64,000 bases of DNA from Rhodococcus qingshengii. Lineage in GTDB: Bacteria > Actinomycetota > Actinomycetes > Mycobacteriales > Mycobacteriaceae. Positions 8,129 through 17,400 of the stretch are shown piece by piece. Location: positions 58,225 to 122,224 of the forward strand of contig NZ_JAJNCL010000017.1 of assembly GCF_021025955.1 (NCBI RefSeq), given 5' to 3'. Both the position numbers and the translations under genes were made by a program. Below the pieces are notes generated by a model. It had not been told where the DNA came from. It ran no database searches and saw nothing but the letters and a program-made list of their open reading frames with translations. Each line of letters begins with the position of its first letter. Position 1 is the first letter of the stretch.

Positions 8129-9322
8129 ATGCGGTCGACGCTTGTGGAATACCCGTGTTCGAATCTGCTCCTTGCCGACGCCCGCGTCACTCGCGCGGGT
8201 GACGGGGTGCTTCGGTACAGCCAACTGGACCCGTCGCTGTCCGAACTCCTCGATATCGCCGTCCATCGGTTCTCCTCACGCATTGCGGTCGAGGAGGTCG
8301 ACGGCGAGCAGGTCACCTTCGCGGAACTGTGGGCCGAAGCGTCGCGGGTCGCAGGCGGGTTGAAGTCGCGAGGCGTCGAGATCGGCGATCGTGTGGCGAT
8401 TCGTGTCGCCGCGGGGGTGCGATGGATGGAGGGGTGCCTCGGCGTCATCCTCGCGGGAGGTGTCCCGGTCTCTGTCGGTGTGCACCTGAGTGACGATGCA
8501 GCGGACTTCGTCATCGCGGACAGTGGCTCGGTGCTCGTGCTCGATGGTGAACTCCCACAAGGTGTTCCGTTCATCGACGACGGTGCGGCCCCGGACGAGA
8601 TGGCGATCCTTGCGTACACCGCCGACTCTTCGGGCGAGATGCTGGGCGTCGAGTTGAGTAACGAGAACGTGCTCTCCGCTATCGTCGGTATTCTGCACTC
8701 GCGCGACTACGGCGTCGAAGGTGTGCGGAATCTGCTGGTGGACAATGATTTCAAGTCTGTGCGTCAGTTCGTGCACGTGCTCGCGACGCTGGTGGTCGGT
8801 GGAACGGTGGTCCTCGCCGGCGACTTCTGGCGCGAGAGTGTGCATACCGTCGACATCGTGACCGGGCGGCCCGAGGACTTGCTCGAGCCACGGTTGCTCA
8901 CGCTCGGACCGGCGGCGCGTGCCGGTTCGAGGTCGGTGCAGTGGATCGACTGTAGCGGATCGCCGATCACGGCCGAGCAAGAAGCGAAGCTGCTGATGAT
9001 GTTCCCGGCCGCTCGACATGTGATCGGTTGGGGTAAAACCGAAACCTGTGGGGCCGGTCTCATTCTGCCGACCGAGTCGGCACCCACACACCTCGGTAGC
9101 GTCGGAATCGCCTTCGGCGGAATGGAAGTGGCGTTGTACGGCCCGGACGCGCCAGGTGGTTTCGGTGAGTTGCTGTGCCGCGGGCCGAGTGTCACGCGTC
9201 GGTATTGGAATTCGCCGGAAGCGACCTCGACGAGATTCACCCAGGGGTGGTTCTGCACTCACGACACCGCGCAGATCGACCCCGATGGCTTCGTCCGTAT
9301 TGTCGAACGCAACGTCGCGTAG
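8129..9322 (+). CDS. Degenerate, C-terminally truncated AMP-binding (acyl-CoA synthetase-like) protein
   Basis: 397 residues that align with only the N-terminal domain of ANL adenylating enzymes. Visible are VTFAELWAEASRVAGGLKSRGVEIGDRVAI, an A5-like GWGKTETCG, and GWFCTHDTAQIDPDGFVRIVER, the A7/A8 region. The P-loop A3 motif, normally TSGTTGxPKG, reads AYTADSSGEMLGVEL and lacks the lysine. The protein stops immediately after the hinge region (VERNVA), so the C-terminal domain with the catalytic A10 lysine is absent. The reading frame is otherwise intact, so it looks maintained and not decaying. A binding or regulatory role, or a substrate-specific partial reaction, is possible. Start ATG 8129 follows GGAGG at 8119-8123. 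GTG 8117 is the alternative. Confidence 0.8.
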   Translation: MRSTLVEYPCSNLLLADARVTRAGDGVLRYSQLDPSLSELLDIAVHRFSSRIAVEEVDGEQVTFAELWAEASRVAGGLKSRGVEIGDRVAIRVAAGVRWMEGCLGVILAGGVPVSVGVHLSDDAADFVIADSGSVLVLDGELPQGVPFIDDGAAPDEMAILAYTADSSGEMLGVELSNENVLSAIVGILHSRDYGVEGVRNLLVDNDFKSVRQFVHVLATLVVGGTVVLAGDFWRESVHTVDIVTGRPEDLLEPRLLTLGPAARAGSRSVQWIDCSGSPITAEQEAKLLMMFPAARHVIGWGKTETCGAGLILPTESAPTHLGSVGIAFGGMEVALYGPDAPGGFGELLCRGPSVTRRYWNSPEATSTRFTQGWFCTHDTAQIDPDGFVRIVERNVA

Positions 9323-9357
9323 TCACGCGAGTGTGGTCGACAAACGAGAGGGACATC

Positions 9358-10119
9358 ATGGCGGACGAGGTTCTCACCGAGCGGCGCGGGCGGACGCTGA
9401 TCATCACCATCAACCGACCCGAGGCGCGCAACGCCATCAACTCGGCGGTCAGTCACGCGTTGGCCGCTGCGGTCGAAGAGCTTGATGCGGACGACGATTT
9501 GTCCTTGGCGGTGCTGACAGGTGCAGGCGGAAACTTCTGTGCCGGTATGGATCTGAAGGCATTCGTGGCCGGCGAGAACGTACTCGTGCCGGGACGCGGT
9601 CTCGGATTCACGGAAGGGCCCCCGCGTAAGCCGATCATTTCGGCGGTCGAGGGCTTCGCGTTGGCAGGCGGCACGGAACTCGTGCTCGCCACCGACCTGG
9701 TGGTGGCGTCGTCCGAAGCGAAGTTCGGTATCCCGGAGGTCAAGCGAGGACTGGTTGCAGGTGGCGGCGGATTGTTGCGCCTGCCCAAGCGGATTCCGTA
9801 CCAGAAGGCTCTGGAACTGGCCCTGACCGGTGACAGTTTCACCGCCGAGGAGGCATACCGCTACGGCTTCGTGAACACGTTGACCGAGCCGGGCAAGGCG
9901 CTTGAAGGCGCACTCGACCTGGCAGATCGAATCACCCGCAACGGACCGCTCGCGGTTGCGGTCACCAAGGAGATCATCGTCAAGGCCGGCGGGTGGTCCG
10001 ACGACGAAGCTTTCGCGAAGCAATTGCAGGTGATGGCGCCGGTGTTCGCATCCGAAGATGCACGCGAGGGTGCAACGGCGTTCGCAGAGAAGCGTGCCCC
10101 GGTCTGGAAGGGGCGCTGA
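9358..10119 (+). CDS. Enoyl-CoA hydratase (crotonase family)
   Basis: A 253-residue crotonase. It shows the family start (RGRTLIITINRPEARNAIN), the oxyanion holes GNFCAGMDLKAF (near residues 60-71) and EGFALAGGTELVLATDLVVA (near 98-117), and FGIPEVKRGLVAGGGGLLRLP with the conserved glutamate. It hydrates or isomerises an enoyl-CoA in fatty-acid or side-chain beta-oxidation; the chain specificity is not visible. It lies 35 bases after the truncated AMP-binding gene and 6 bases before the adenine deaminase gene, so it is the middle gene of an operon. Confidence 0.93.
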   Translation: MADEVLTERRGRTLIITINRPEARNAINSAVSHALAAAVEELDADDDLSLAVLTGAGGNFCAGMDLKAFVAGENVLVPGRGLGFTEGPPRKPIISAVEGFALAGGTELVLATDLVVASSEAKFGIPEVKRGLVAGGGGLLRLPKRIPYQKALELALTGDSFTAEEAYRYGFVNTLTEPGKALEGALDLADRITRNGPLAVAVTKEIIVKAGGWSDDEAFAKQLQVMAPVFASEDAREGATAFAEKRAPVWKGR

Positions 10120-10125
10120 ACCGAC

Positions 10126-11091
10126 ATGGCTACTCCTGTTGCCGAACTGCACATGCACATCGAGGGTTCGCTGGAACCCGAACAGATCTACCGGCTCGCC
10201 GAGCGCAATCGAATGGATCTGCCGTACAAGGACATCGACGATCTGAAGTCGAGGTACGAGTTCACCGACCTGCAGTCGTTCCTCGATCTCTACTTCGCCA
10301 ACATGGCCGTCCTGCGTACCGCGGAGGATTTTGCCGACCTGACGCGGGCGTATTTCCGTCGGGCGGCTGCCGCCGGAGTCGTGCATGCCGAGTTCTTCTT
10401 CAATCCGCAGGCGCACGTAGTCCGTGGTGTTCCGCTGACCGAGGTCCTGGACGGGATCATGGATGCGGTGGCATCGAGTGAGCGCGAGTTCGGGCTCAGC
10501 AGTGCGGCAATCGCCGCCATTCTCCGTGATCAGCCGGTCAAGGACGCCGAAGAGATCTTCTCCGAAATCATTCGTTTGCAGGCGCCGATCGTCGGGCTCG
10601 GACTCGACTCCGCCGAGGTCGGCAACCCGCCCTCACTGTTCGAAGACGTGTTCGCCCGTGCGCGTGCCGAGGGCTTGCACGTCGTTGCTCACGCCGGTGA
10701 GGAGGGACCGCCCGAGTACATCTGGCAGGCGCTCGACATTCTCGGCGCCGAGCGTATCGACCACGGCGTCCGGGCGCTCGAGGACCCTGCCCTCATTGAA
10801 CGTCTGGTCGACGATGAGATTCCACTGACGGTCTGCCCGTTGTCGAACGTTCGTCTGCGAGTGTTCGATTCACTGTCGGATCATCCGCTTCGATCGATGC
10901 TCGAGATGGGTTTGATCGTCACGGTCAACTCCGACGACCCGGCCTATTTCGGGGGATACGTCGACGACAACTTCACCGAATTGGGCCGAGCCTTGGGGCT
11001 GACCGAGGCCGAGCGCGACACTCTCGCCCGGAACTCGATCAAAGCCTCGTTCGCCAGTGACGCGCGAAAAGCGGAACTGCTGCGGCACTGA
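10126..11091 (+). CDS. Adenine deaminase of the adenosine-deaminase fold (Aah1-like)
   Basis: A 321-residue zinc deaminase for purine salvage. Metal-binding H9 and H11 lie in HMHIEGSLEP. HAGEEGPPEYI carries H189 and E192, and NSDDPAYFGGY carries D270/D271. Several segments match the adenine deaminase branch better than true adenosine deaminases: HAEFFFNPQAHVVRGV, DSAEVGNPPSLF and ERIDHGVRALED. In that branch adenine is converted to hypoxanthine and ammonia. Automated annotation would probably say adenosine deaminase. It follows the crotonase by 6 bases, an unexpected partner. Its stop is 3 bases from the stop of the convergent lactone oxidase gene. Confidence 0.85.
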   Translation: MATPVAELHMHIEGSLEPEQIYRLAERNRMDLPYKDIDDLKSRYEFTDLQSFLDLYFANMAVLRTAEDFADLTRAYFRRAAAAGVVHAEFFFNPQAHVVRGVPLTEVLDGIMDAVASSEREFGLSSAAIAAILRDQPVKDAEEIFSEIIRLQAPIVGLGLDSAEVGNPPSLFEDVFARARAEGLHVVAHAGEEGPPEYIWQALDILGAERIDHGVRALEDPALIERLVDDEIPLTVCPLSNVRLRVFDSLSDHPLRSMLEMGLIVTVNSDDPAYFGGYVDDNFTELGRALGLTEAERDTLARNSIKASFASDARKAELLRH

Positions 11092-11094
11092 CCG

Positions 11095-12408
11095 TCAGTC
11101 GCCGAGCACCTGACGTAGGTATTCGTTGTCGAACACTCGATTCGCGTCGTACTTGTCTCGAACGGCGACAAAATCGTCCAGTCGATCGTACGTAGGACGC
11201 AGGTCGTCGACGGTCCGGTTGTGCATTTTTCCCCAATGCGGCCGGCCGTCGACGGCGCGCGCGATGGCTTCCACTGCGGCGAAGTATTCGGTTTCAGGTC
11301 GGCGGTGGTACTGATGGACCGCGATGTAGGCGGTGTCGCGACCGTGAGCGGTCGAAAGCCAGAGGTCGTCGGCGGCAGCAAAACGTACTTCGACAGGGAA
11401 AGCGACGTTTGTTCCGGACTTCTTCATCCAGCGATCGATTTCGTGGAGCGTCTCGGTGACGTGTTCGCGGGGAATCGCGTATTCCATCTCCTTGAACTTC
11501 ACCCGGCGCGAGGACGCGAATACTCGGTAGCTGCGATCGGTGAACTCGCGGGCGCCGAGCAGTCGAGACGACACGTTGTTGATTCTCGGGATCGCGGCCG
11601 GTGCCAGGGTGGCGACGCGATTGACACCTTCGAAGAGTGTGTTCGAGAGGAGCTCGTCGTCGACGAACGCGCGGACCTTGCCCACCGGATCGGGTTTGGT
11701 ATCTCCGGGGAGTCGGGTGTTGCTCTTCGTGAGCACACGGTCGGTGTGCGGAAACCAGTAGAACTCGAAGTGATCCAGGCCCAGGCGATCGCTCTCGAGG
11801 GTGTCCAGTATGTGAGACAGCGTGTCGGGTTCCTCGATTGCACGGAGCGTGAATCGCGGTACGCAGGCGAGAGTGATCTTCGAAATGATGCCGATTGCAC
11901 CCAATCCGAGGCGCCCCGCTTCGAACAATTCGACATTTTCGTCGGCACTTGCGGTAACGACGGATCCGTCGGCGAGAACGATCTCGATTCCGCGAATCTG
12001 TGTGGCGATACCGCCGAATCGGGCGCCGGTTCCGTGCGTGCCGGTGGATGTCGCGCCGGCCAGTGACTGGACGTCGATGTCGCCGAGATTGGCCATCGCA
12101 TATCCGCGTTGCCACAGGGCGTCGTTGAGGGCGTGAAGGCGAGTGCCTGCAAAAACAGTGACCAGCGCGCCGTCGTCGGTCGGCGTGATCGAATCGATTC
12201 CGCTCAGGTTGTCCAGGCTGACGAGGATACCGTCGGTGACCGCGACACCGGTGAACGAATGGCCTGCGCCGACTGCCTTCACACGTTGGCCACGCGCCGC
12301 AGCTTCGGCGACCAACGACGAAAGTTCACGGGTATTTGTCGGCGTCGCAAAGCGACGCGGCGCGGCACTTTGAGTGCCCGCCCAGTTCTGCCAAGTGTCC
12401 GAAGCCAT
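11095..12408 (-). CDS. D-arabinono/L-gulono-1,4-lactone oxidase-type flavoprotein
   Basis: A 437-residue VAO-family flavoenzyme close in layout to mycobacterial L-gulono-1,4-lactone dehydrogenase (Rv1771-like). The FAD-binding segment VKAVGAGHSFTGVAVTDG (near residues 43-60) contains the G-H-S-F histidine that carries covalent flavin in several relatives. The C terminus has the ALO-domain hallmark GRPHWGKMHN near residues 394-403. It would oxidise an aldonolactone or similar polyol. It is divergent from the TetR gene with a palindromic operator between them (12412-12450). With the deaminase/aldolase beyond, this forms a neighbourhood I recall from other actinobacteria. Confidence 0.88.
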   Translation of the reverse strand: MASDTWQNWAGTQSAAPRRFATPTNTRELSSLVAEAAARGQRVKAVGAGHSFTGVAVTDGILVSLDNLSGIDSITPTDDGALVTVFAGTRLHALNDALWQRGYAMANLGDIDVQSLAGATSTGTHGTGARFGGIATQIRGIEIVLADGSVVTASADENVELFEAGRLGLGAIGIISKITLACVPRFTLRAIEEPDTLSHILDTLESDRLGLDHFEFYWFPHTDRVLTKSNTRLPGDTKPDPVGKVRAFVDDELLSNTLFEGVNRVATLAPAAIPRINNVSSRLLGAREFTDRSYRVFASSRRVKFKEMEYAIPREHVTETLHEIDRWMKKSGTNVAFPVEVRFAAADDLWLSTAHGRDTAYIAVHQYHRRPETEYFAAVEAIARAVDGRPHWGKMHNRTVDDLRPTYDRLDDFVAVRDKYDANRVFDNEYLRQVLGD

Positions 12409-12411
12409 TAC

Positions 12412-12450
12412 GCAATAATGTACTTGGACGGTCGTCCAGGCAAGTATTGC
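12412..12450. promoter_or_regulatory. Probable TetR operator in divergent promoter region
   Basis: Two nested inverted repeats share nearly one centre. The inner arms are GGACG (12426-12430) and CGTCC (12433-12437), extended by TT at 12424-12425. The outer arms are GCAATA (12412-12417) and TATTGC (12445-12450). The site begins 4 bases from the lactone oxidase ATG and ends 37 bases before the TetR ATG, so a bound dimer could silence both genes. Confidence 0.6.
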
Positions 12451-12486
12451 GCGAAGATTTTGTCATTTGCGTTCTACGATCATTGG

Positions 12487-13134
12487 ATGCTGAACAGGCT
12501 CCCGGCGGACGAACGCCGCACACAATTGGTCGAGTCCGCTTTGTCCATTGCGGAACAACGCGGTGTCAGTTCTGTGACGGTAAGGGCGGTGGCAGAAGAG
12601 GCCGGCGTATCGCTCGGCGTCGTTCATTACTGCTTCGAGAGCAAGGAAGCGCTGATCGCGGCAATGGGTGAAACGCTCATTCTGCAGCTCAGTGCGTCGA
12701 TGCAGTACGCGTTCGCACAGGTCCGACACGCGCCGGATCTCAGTGGCGTGCAGGGGCTCAAGGAATTGCTGCATATCGGGTTGACGGGAATGTGGCCCAC
12801 TATCGAGGCAACGCCGGACAGACAGTTGTTGACTTACGAAATCACCGCGCAGGCTCTCCGCAGTCGTAATCTCGGCGCCGAACGCGCTGGGGCTGTTGCT
12901 TTCGAGCAGTACCGAATCATGGACGAGCTTGCGGTTTCGTTTCTCGAGGAGTGCGCCAAGATTTCCGGCACCGTGTGGACCGAGCCGTTGAGTTCGATTG
13001 CGCGCCTGAGTCTTGCCCTTATCGACGGCCTCGTCCTGCGATGGCTGGTCGATCGTGACTCCGACGCCACTATCGCGGAGTTCGGAGAAATGGTTCAGGT
13101 AATTGCCAACAAAGCAGTGATTGCGCCCCAGTAG
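12487..13134 (+). CDS. TetR-family transcriptional regulator
   Basis: A 215-residue regulator. The N-terminal TetR helix-turn-helix reads RTQLVESALSIAEQRGVSSV, then VRAVAEEAGVSLGVVHYCFESKEALIAAM, near residues 10-60. The C-terminal half is a helical ligand-binding and dimerisation domain, of the BetI-like length class. The start at ATG 12487 puts the HTH at the usual distance from the N terminus. In-frame upstream extension to 12109 would run across the operator and is rejected. It is divergent from the lactone oxidase and 70 bases upstream of the deaminase/aldolase, so it probably controls both. The ligand is unknown. Confidence 0.92.
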   Translation: MLNRLPADERRTQLVESALSIAEQRGVSSVTVRAVAEEAGVSLGVVHYCFESKEALIAAMGETLILQLSASMQYAFAQVRHAPDLSGVQGLKELLHIGLTGMWPTIEATPDRQLLTYEITAQALRSRNLGAERAGAVAFEQYRIMDELAVSFLEECAKISGTVWTEPLSSIARLSLALIDGLVLRWLVDRDSDATIAEFGEMVQVIANKAVIAPQ

Positions 13135-13204
13135 AAGTGCCATCCTGGACATACGTCCAGCATTGGTGATTGACTGGTCGCACGCCGCGACGATTGGATC
13201 ATCT

Positions 13205-14380
13205 GTGACCCGGACCCTCGATCGACTCACTGCTGCCACGCGAGAACTCGACCCGCCTCTGGCCGCTCTGGATCTGACCACACTGCGCAGTAATGCAGCC
13301 GACCTGGTGCGCCGCGCCGGTGGAACACCAGTGCGAGTGGCGAGCAAATCGGTTCGTTGTCGGACGGTTCTGGCTGAAACTCTCGGCGACACACTGACCG
13401 CGTCCGGGGGATTCCGCGGAATCATGGCGTACTCACTGCGAGAGGCTTTGTGGCTGGTCGGGTTGGGCGCACGGGACATCCTGATGGGATACCCGACCGC
13501 CGATCGCGGCGCCATCGCGGATCTCGCGGCCGACGACACCGCCCTCGAATCGATCACTTTGATGATCGACGACGATGCACAGTTGGATCTCATTCGTTCG
13601 GCGTCGACGGGGGATGCGCCTGTCCGGGTGTGTCTCGACGTCGACGCGTCACTACGGATCGGCCCGATCCATCTGGGCGTAAGGCGCTCGCCACTGCGCG
13701 AACCTGCCGCGGTCGCCGCACTCGCGGCGCGTGCTCGCCAGCGCGGATTCTCCGTCGTAGGAGTGATGTTCTACGAAGCTCAGATTGCCGGCCTTCCTGA
13801 CACCAGTGCTCCGATCGGTTGGGTCAAGAAAGCCTCTGCGCGCGAATTGGCGTCCAGAAGGGGCGCTGTGGTCGCGGCCGTCACCGATGCCGTGGGTGCA
13901 CTCGAGATCGTCAACAGCGGCGGCACGGGGTCGCTGGAGGTCAGCTCGGCCGATCCTGTGGTGACCGAGGTAACAGCAGGCTCCGGGTTGTATGTACCGA
14001 CCCTGTTCGACCGCTACCGCGCCTTCCGACCCGATCCTGCGCTGTTTTTCGCTCTGTCGGCAGTGCGCAAGCCGACCCCGTCCGTGACGACCCTGTTCGG
14101 CGGCGGATACATCGCGTCGGGACCTGCGGGAGCCACCCGCGTTCCGTCGCCGATCTGGCCTGCCGGTCTCAAACTGCTCCGCAACGAAGGGGCAGGCGAA
14201 GTTCAGACCCCGGTCACCGGAAAGGAAGCCGGAAACATCGCGATCGGCGACCGGGTATGGTTCCGGCACGCCAAGGCCGGCGAGTTGTGCGAGCGCTTCG
14301 ACCGCGTGTACGTGGTCGAAGCTGACGGCACCCGAACCTCGGTTCCCACCTACCGCGGTGAAGGACAGTGTTTCGGATAG
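13205..14380 (+). CDS. PLP-dependent amino acid deaminase/aldolase (alanine-racemase N-domain fold)
   Basis: A 391-residue protein of the fold-type III group that includes D-threonine aldolase and D-serine dehydratase-like enzymes. The PLP lysine is K48 in VRVASKSVRC. The TIM-barrel part continues with VCLDVDASLRIG and VNSGGTGSLEV. The C-terminal beta domain shows the family markers EGAGEVQTPVTG, GDRVWFRHAKAGELCERFD and the end VPTYRGEGQCFG. It probably acts on a D-hydroxy-amino acid; the substrate is unknown. GTG 13205 is chosen because the family N terminus begins there. The stop codon lies inside a 16-base tandem repeat (14366-14413). Confidence 0.82.
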   Translation: MTRTLDRLTAATRELDPPLAALDLTTLRSNAADLVRRAGGTPVRVASKSVRCRTVLAETLGDTLTASGGFRGIMAYSLREALWLVGLGARDILMGYPTADRGAIADLAADDTALESITLMIDDDAQLDLIRSASTGDAPVRVCLDVDASLRIGPIHLGVRRSPLREPAAVAALAARARQRGFSVVGVMFYEAQIAGLPDTSAPIGWVKKASARELASRRGAVVAAVTDAVGALEIVNSGGTGSLEVSSADPVVTEVTAGSGLYVPTLFDRYRAFRPDPALFFALSAVRKPTPSVTTLFGGGYIASGPAGATRVPSPIWPAGLKLLRNEGAGEVQTPVTGKEAGNIAIGDRVWFRHAKAGELCERFDRVYVVEADGTRTSVPTYRGEGQCFG

Positions 14381-14447
14381 GCAGTGCTTCGGATAGGCAG
14401 TGCTTCGGATAGGTAGTAGTGCTTCGGGTAGGGCAGGCTTCGGCTAG
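14366..14447. repeat. 16-bp tandem repeat containing stop codons of two convergent genes
   Basis: Three adjacent units of CAGTGYTTCGGATAGG are present: 14366-14381, 14382-14397 and 14398-14413. Degenerate copies follow, TAGTAGTGCTTCGGGTAGGG at 14414-14433 and CAGGCTTCGGCTAG at 14434-14447. Unit 1 encodes the last codons and TAG stop of the deaminase/aldolase. The last degenerate copy contains the stop codon (14444-14446, minus strand) of the nuclease-helicase gene. Replication slippage is the probable origin. Confidence 0.9.
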
Positions 14448-17400
14448 CTCGTCAGCCTCATGAATGCGCCCAGTTCCACCAATCCCGCGGGCGTGCTCGG
14501 CATGTACTGCGTCAATGCGTGCGATCGGACGATGATCGCGCACCACTTGCCGCGTGAGACAGCAACATTGAGGCGGTTCCGCGACAGCAGGAACGACATT
14601 CCTCGCGGGACGTCCTCGACGGCGGAGGCAGCCATCGACACGATTGCCACCGCGGCCTCGCGTCCTTGGAACTTGTCGACGGTGCCGACCTCGACCTCCG
14701 TGAGACCGGCCTCGGTGAGATCGCGCTCGACGGTGCCCACCTGTGCGTTGTACGCCGCGACCACGAGAATGTCCGACTGCTCCAGCGGCCTGGTTCCCTC
14801 GAACTCGCTGGGGTCGGTCCACGGTGTACCGAGAAGTTCCTGGATCTGGCGAACGATCTCCTGCGACTCTTCCGGAGAGTACGTGGAATTGCCGCGGTGA
14901 TCGACGTACACCGTGTGCACTCCGGCGGCGAGTCCGTCGAGTTTCCTTGCTGCACTGACATTTTCCTGGGAGTGGAGTTTTCCCTCGTACGACAGTGCAG
15001 ACACGGGGGTGCACAGATCGGGGTGCATCCGCCACGTTTTCTCGAGGAAGTAGCCGAGTTCGGGTGGCAGTGCGCCGTGTCCCTCGGCGAGCCAACCGAG
15101 TGCCGATTCGTCGACAGGTTCGGGGTGAGTGCCTTGGCTGACCTGCGGCAGTTGCTGTGGATCGCCCAGTAGCAACAGGTTTCGCGCGGAGATCGCGACG
15201 GCTATGGTGTTGGCCAGCGCGAATTGACCTGCCTCGTCGACCACGAGCAAGTCCAAACTGCCGGCGGGAACACGATCTGTGTTCGCGAAGTCCCATGCAG
15301 TGCCGCCGATGACGCAGCCGACGCCTTCCGCTTCGGCGATGAAACCGGCGTATTCCTCGGACGCGATGTCCTGCCATTCCGCCGTCTTGCTGCGGCTGCC
15401 CTTCTTTGCGACCAGTGCGGGGTCCACGCCGGCTTTCAGAATGCCGCCGAGCATGTTCTCGACCACCGAATGTGATTGTGCCACCACTCCGATTCGCCAA
15501 TGGTGTTGTTCGATCAGTGTCTTGACGACACGAGCGCCGGTGTAGGTTTTGCCCGTACCCGGAGGACCTTGCACCGCCACGTAGGAATCATCGAGGTCGA
15601 GAAGTGCGGCAGTGATGGCGTCCGCGTAGTTGTTGTCGGTGCCGACAGCTGGCAGCGGTGAACCCGAGAGGGTTCTCGGGGTGCTGCGCCTGAGGATGTC
15701 GACGGCTGCGATGTGTGGCAGTTCGGGCAGGGTCTCACTGGCGGCGGACGCGGCAGCGGCGATGGACTTCTCCATACGTCCGGTGGGAATCGGACGACCA
15801 GGTGCCAATGCGACTGGGGAATCGATGTATTCGTCACCGCTGAGCAGTTCTTCGACGGTGACCACGTCGAGCCCTTCGGACTTGACGACGGCGGTGACCT
15901 TGACGCTGCTGGTGCCGCGCTGGGTGGGGTTCTCGCTTGCAACGGCATCCGGGGAGGGGGTTGCGTAGAGCGCGAAAAGGTCACTGCCCGGGCTCAAAGA
16001 CGTTCCGGTGCCGAAACTCCCAGTCAACTGGATGCGGCGACGAAACTTCTTCTGCCGCGGGGTGCTCTTGTGCCAGTCTGCTTCGATTTCGGACTGCTCG
16101 ACCACCATGACGTCGCGGATGTCCACGAGGTCTTCGATCGGTGTGACCAATCGGTCGAAGTGGGCCCACCAGTACGGCTTCCGCTCGCGATTGTGGTATC
16201 CCACTGCTGCGGCCAATAGAGCAGCAGCCTGCTGATCGGGGGTGCGTGTCGAACCGGCCTTGTGGCCGGCGAAGTCGCGGAGCGCGATTTCCGATTCGGT
16301 GAGTTCTTCGAGTGGAATCTTGATCTGTCCGGTCGGCTCACGAAGTTCGACACCGTGTTCTGCGGCGCGCTCGGCGAGCCAATCACGCAGGCGGAGAGTG
16401 GATTCGCAGTCGTACTCGTTGTAGTCGGCGATGCCCTGAAGAAGATCCGTGGCCTGGTCGGCTTGTCCGCCGTCGCGTAATTCGCAGTAGTCGGCATAAG
16501 CGACGACCGAGGCGGCGGCATTGGTCACGTCACCGTCGCGGCCGTGCTCGCCCATGTAGAGCGGCTCCAGTTTCTTGATGCTGTACGAGCGTTGCCCGAT
16601 CCGTAGGCAGGCGCGGACGATCGGATACAGGTCGACGAGCACGTTCTCGCTGAGCAGCGTGTCCACCGTCTGCTCGCCGACACCGTGACGGGCGGCCAAG
16701 CGCAACAGCGCCGACTTCTCGTACGCGGCGTAGTGATAGATGTGCATCCCGGGGTGGGCTTCGCGGCGGGCGGTGACGTAGTCGAGGAAGTCGAGGAGCG
16801 CTTGGCGCTCACCCTCGCGGTCGTGTGCCCAGAACGGCTTGAACACGTAGTCGTCCGCCGGCCCTTCGACCACGCCGAACAGGTACTCCAACCCCCAGTC
16901 GGTGGATCCGTCCTCGGCCCAGAGTGGATCGCCCTCGAAGTCGAAGAAGATGTCGCCGTCGTCGGGGACGGGTAGACCGCCGAGCGCCGAGGGCTCGTAG
17001 ACCTCGAATTCGGCGTCGCCGGATAGTTCCTGGCGGAGTTGAACAGCTGCCTGCGCACGGAGTTTGTCGAGGGTCTCCCGGCGGATTCCCTCAACTGGGC
17101 CAGTGCTCGAGGCGAGTTCGTCGATTGTCGTGATCCCCGAGACGATCAGTTGTTCGCGCTGATTGCCGCGGACACCCGCAACCAGCAGGAGGTCCCGATG
17201 GCTTTCGACCTCGACGCTGCAGGTGTCACATCGGCCGCAACGCAGGTACCGATCGTCGAGCCACTGGGTTGGTTTTCCCTCGGCGCGGTGCTCGTCGAGG
17301 ACTCGTTCGAGTTCAGCTCTGCGCGCCGCGAACACCGGTGCGATGTCTGCGATGTCGTGTGACGACGTGCTGCCGTCGCCGAGCAGTAGGTGAACCTGAG

